64,000 bases of DNA, taken from NCBI GenBank assembly GCA_017654935.2, contig CM065690.1, forward strand, positions 605,339 through 669,338, given 5' to 3'. The translations under genes and the position numbers were made by a program. Under the pieces are notes generated by a model. That model made no database searches. It saw nothing but the letters and a program-made list of their open reading frames with translations, and was not told the DNA's origin. Source of the DNA: Phymorhynchus buccinoides. Its lineage: Eukaryota > Mollusca > Gastropoda > Neogastropoda > Raphitomidae. Shown one piece after another: positions 57,619 through 64,000 of the stretch (within the stretch, counting starts at the first letter, position 1; the number at the start of each line of letters is the position of its first letter).

Positions 57619-58239
57619 CCTAGCCTCTGTCTGATTTAAAACACAATAACTTAGGAGATTAATTTTGAGCAACAGAAAAAAATAGCTCAGTACTTCAGAG
57701 AACACACAACACAACAGACACTGACTGAGTCAGTCAGAAGCCGGAAGCCGACACAGGACTGGTCATTGTCAACATTTTCTGCATTTATTTACGATCTATT
57801 TCTTGTAACAAACTAAACCTTGTACTCTTAAAACAGCTAAACACACGATTTACCTGTAAATACCAACGCAAAATTCAACGATCGTTGTGAATGAATTAGT
57901 TTTCTGGTCGTGTGCTGACGTCCTTGGAAGCCAAAATCACTGACGTCTGCTTTCCAACGTGGCTCTGTTTCCGGTACACTGTACATTCGATCAGAGTAGC
58001 GTCCCTTCCAAAGGGTCGTCTGCAGTGTCAATATGTGAATTTCTGTCGCTAACAGTAATCAAATTTTCACGTAAGCGTACGGGACTCTACTCGATCTGGT
58101 TCTGGTTTGGATTAATTTGGAAATCCGAGTAACGAGGGGGGGTTCCGGTTCCGGTGAACGAAGAGGTGCATTTTCCAAGCTCTTCCACAATAATCCTTTC
58201 CCCCCATATTTCCTTGTCCCCTCCCACTTTCCCATGGCC

Positions 58240-59456
<1,217 letters not shown>

Positions 59457-61348
59457 TCACTCAATTCCATCACGAGTTGCATAAAGGACTATTTTGTATC
59501 GTTATTTTGTGAATTTATACCATTTTCATAAGAGGACTGTGAGTACTTTCATTTTGACAACAAATATGGCCGCCTGAGTACTTCCATCATAGACACCAGC
59601 TGCTTTGAGTTTTGACTGAGAAGAACAGTGTGCTCTCTCCTTTAGTAGGTAGGTCACCTATCATTGTGACTTGAAAAGAACTTGTGGTAGTTATTCGTTG
59701 CTGGATTGGTCACTCCTAGCATCATTGTGACCGGACTTCTAGTTGTTATCGTGTGCAGAGGCATTTCTTTCTTTGCTTTGTGAGCTTATCTCCCTTCGCC
59801 CATGTCGAGCTAGGTGTGTGTTGTTGTTTTTCTGACTGTTTACACCAAAAACTGTGAGTACTAAATTTTTCTTTCTTGTGTTCTACACCCAGTGCATGGG
59901 TAAAGATGGTGTTCCCGTGGCATGTCTTCCCCACCTAGTACAATGTACTAGAGTGGTAACAGTAGCGCTTGCAGCAACGCTGTTATTAGTAACAGCGTGT
60001 GCACCCATTGCAAAGACACTTGTATCTCTGACAACTCCATAAAAATGTCAACAAATTCTCACTCGCCTTCTGATGGGAATAGAAGCCAACAGGCCTCAGA
60101 CAACTCGTTCATTTCAAAATACCCCTGCGGCACATGTGACAGGAGAGTAACATGGGACCAATGAGGAGTAGCCTGCGAAGGATGTGGGCAATGGTTCCAC
60201 GCCTCGTGTCAGAGCATGTTGTCCGCCTCCTACGATAAACTATGTGACTCAACCAACAAAGACATCATATGGAAATGTATCATTTGTGATGGCGCCAACT
60301 ACAGCACAACCACATTCGATCTCTTTGGCATTGACCAAACAAACCACCTTCAAAATCAGTCTGACTCCGAGTTCACTCCACTCCACACCTCCACCCCTAC
60401 AAGAGCTACCCGGCAAAACAAGCAACACAACAGACCCCTCAGGTTCCTGAACATCAACCTTCAGTCAATTACTGGCAAAGTGCCGGAACTACTGAACCTC
60501 ATCAACAGCTCCAAGCCTGACATTATTCTAGCAACAGAAACCTGGCTAGACTCATCCATCTCTTCCAGTGAACTCTTCCCTCAAAACTACAGAGTTTTCA
60601 GAAAGGACCGCCATAGAAATGGTGGTGGCATCTTACTATCGCCCGAACGCAGGTGACGAAAACAGCCAGCGAAATGTTCAACTATCCGCTCAGAGAGCAA
60701 CAGCCACCGGAGCTCACACTGTTGTCGGTGGCGATTTCAACTTCCCTGCCATCGACTGGTCCGACATCAAGGTGAAGTCCACGTCCACCTACCCTGTGCT
60801 GCACCACATGTTCCTGGACACTATCCAAGACCTTGGTCTGGAGCAGATGGTGACCTTTCCCACAAGAGGAGTCAACACCTTGGATCTGTTCCTGACCAAC
60901 CACCCATCATTAGTGCCCAGAACAGAGAGCATTCCAGGGCTGTCAGACCATGACATTGTGTACCTGGAATACCAGATTCACCCACCACAGCAACGGCAGA
61001 TCCAGCGGACTGTCCCACAGTACAGCAAAGCCGACTGGCCCAAGTTACGTGCTGCTGCCAGACAGCTTTCAGAGTCCATCACCACCACCTACAGTGCAAA
61101 TAGCAACACTGAAGTTATTTGGGCCCATCTGAAAGAAGGCTTCCACTCGGCTGTCATCACTCTCCGACCAAAAAATAGCAAGCCCTGGGTCGACATTGAG
61201 ACCAAAAAGCTGATCAGGCGGATAAACCGTTTCTACAAGCGGTGGAAGAAGACGGGAGATGAAAGCGTCCACCACCAAGTCAAAGTGCTGAAGCGGCACA
61301 TCCAAAGAAGACTGGCGAACCCCGACCGGCACAGCTCCTGCCCTTCAT
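59457..61348 (+). mobile_element. CR1-like LINE with PHD finger and endonuclease, 3' part lost
   Basis: A likely 5' region (59,457-60,045) precedes coding: MSTNSHSPSDGNRSQ, then a PHD-like finger CGTCDRRV ... CEGCGQWFHASCQ ... WKCIICD, then the endonuclease (FLNINLQSITGKVPELLNLI, ATETWLDS, VVGGDFNFPAIDW, LSDHDIVYLE). There is a TGA stop at about 60,162-60,164 inside the finger, and a deletion with frameshift near 60,620. The element ends before RT where another LINE's (AAT)n tail starts. Confidence 0.82.
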
Positions 61349-61401
61349 TTAATAATGATAATAATAAGCATTTCTTTGCGCTTACTCTTGAAAAGCCCTA
61401 A
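60568..61401 (+). pseudogene. LINE endonuclease C-terminal half and linker
   Basis: This frame resumes with MVVASYYRPN, then TVVGGDFNFPAIDWSD, LDLFLTNHPSLV, GLSDHDIVYLEYQI and KPWVDIETKKLIRRINRFYK. It overlaps the upstream frame's RNGGGILLSP across a deletion joint. The last codons past 61,348 belong to the neighbouring LINE tail. Confidence 0.8.
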
Positions 61402-61594
61402 GCGCTTACAAATTAATAAGATACAAAATAATAATAATTATAATAATAAATAGCATACATAATTGATAAAATAGAGATCACTAGCAAGAACATCACACTC
61501 TCACACGCTCACACACACACGCACGAACGCACACGCACACGTGCGCACGCACGCGCGCGCACGCACGCACACGCACGCACACACACACACACAC

Positions 61595-61649
<55 letters not shown>

Positions 61650-62235
61650 CACACACACACAGAGGAGGAAGGTCAGTAGAAATGGAAGGACACAAATTAG
61701 GATCGCAATAAAGTAGTTTTGAGAGAAGACTTGAAAGAAAGCAGAGAGTTTGAGCTGCGGAGAGAAAGAGGGAGTTTGTTCCAAGAGGTATAGGAGTCTG
61801 GAAAGAGAAAGAACGTTCGCCAAGAGGTAGTCCTGAAACGGTAACGAGGGATCTGAAGGATATGAGTCAGAGGAGCGTATGCGTAGCTGTCTAGGTGGAG
61901 AATAGACAGTTAGAAGACCAGCCAGGTAGGAAGGAGCAAGACCGCACAGCAGGAGAGAGCTTGTAATCGATCCATTTTTCAACAGGGAGCCAACGCAGAG
62001 ACTGAAGCATGGGAGTGGCACGAGAAGATTTAGATTGTTGTAGAAAAAAGCGTGCAGCGTTGCTTTGAATCTTCTGCAATTCGATGAGGAGGTTCTGAGG
62101 GCAACCAAAGAGAAGGGAATGACAATAGTCAAGACGAGAGAGAACAAAGGCAGACAGGAGAGTGTTAGTAGCATCTTCAGAGAGAAAGTGACGTACAGAA
62201 GCAATGCGACGGAGTTCCAGATATCAAGCACGACA
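61349..62235 (-). mobile_element. CR1/L2-group LINE, 5'-truncated and decayed
   Basis: The tail (AATAATAATGATAATAATAA type) and GCGCTTA 3' UTR at 61,349-61,420 precede a CA-rich stretch. Coding remnants on the minus strand include MQKIQSNAARFF, LQSLRWLPVEKWIDYKLS and VSSLSR-like pieces in shifting frames, so the copy is older than those at 2.6 and 58.2 kb. Confidence 0.75.

Positions 62236-64000
<1,765 letters not shown>

Overview
The window is animal genomic DNA, most likely from a mollusc or another lophotrochozoan. This is inferred from GT-AG introns, TTAGGG-type telomere motifs, the mix of LINE families (L1/Tx1-like, Rex1-like, CR1/L2-like) and the density of minisatellites. One host gene is firmly recognised: COPB1, the beta subunit of the COPI coatomer. 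It lies on the minus strand, and its first eight coding exons (residues 1-356 of a protein that is about 950 residues in relatives) run from 47,910 down to 709. All eight exons join in frame with consensus splice sites, and the rest of the gene lies beyond position 1. I found no tRNA, rRNA or CRISPR.

The striking feature is how the introns are built. Almost every COPB1 exon edge is embedded in a tandem array whose repeat unit contains that exon-intron junction, usually with 6-90 nt of exon. Donor junctions are amplified downstream of exons 1, 2, 4, 5, 6 and 8. Acceptor junctions or first-half exon sequence are amplified upstream of exons 1, 2, 3, 4, 6, 7 and 8. Arrays range from about 3 to 70 copies with 30-125 bp units, yet exactly one complete copy of each exon remains. 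Several introns therefore read donor-junction array, then transposon core, then acceptor-junction array. Upstream of exon 2 the copies become more diverged with distance.

Layout by plus coordinate: 1-3,900 exons 8 and 7 with arrays and one inserted LINE; 3,900-11,475 intron 6, made of the exon 7 acceptor array, a broken L1/Tx1-like LINE with an internal 58-bp x 18 array, and a 3.5-kb exon 6 donor array; 11.5-20.1 kb exons 6, 5 and 4 with arrays, a Rex1-like fragment and a non-autonomous hAT-like element; 20-34.7 kb intron 3 (14.7 kb), holding pieces of a transposase-like gene, a near-complete Rex1-like LINE, a minisatellite with telomeric filler and a 44-bp x 75 array; 34.7-42.6 kb exons 3 and 2 with arrays; 42.8-47.6 kb a candidate pogo-like element with nested insertions in intron 1; 47.6-48.6 kb exon 1 and its arrays; 48.6-64 kb intergenic or 5' region with LINEs, MITEs, palindromes and simple repeats.

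Tandem amplification also hit the transposons after insertion, so the process is not exon-specific. Telomere-like CCCTAA tracts lie at duplication joints or inside palindromes at four separate places, which hints at a break-repair process. Most long open frames here are translations of repeats and are not listed as genes.
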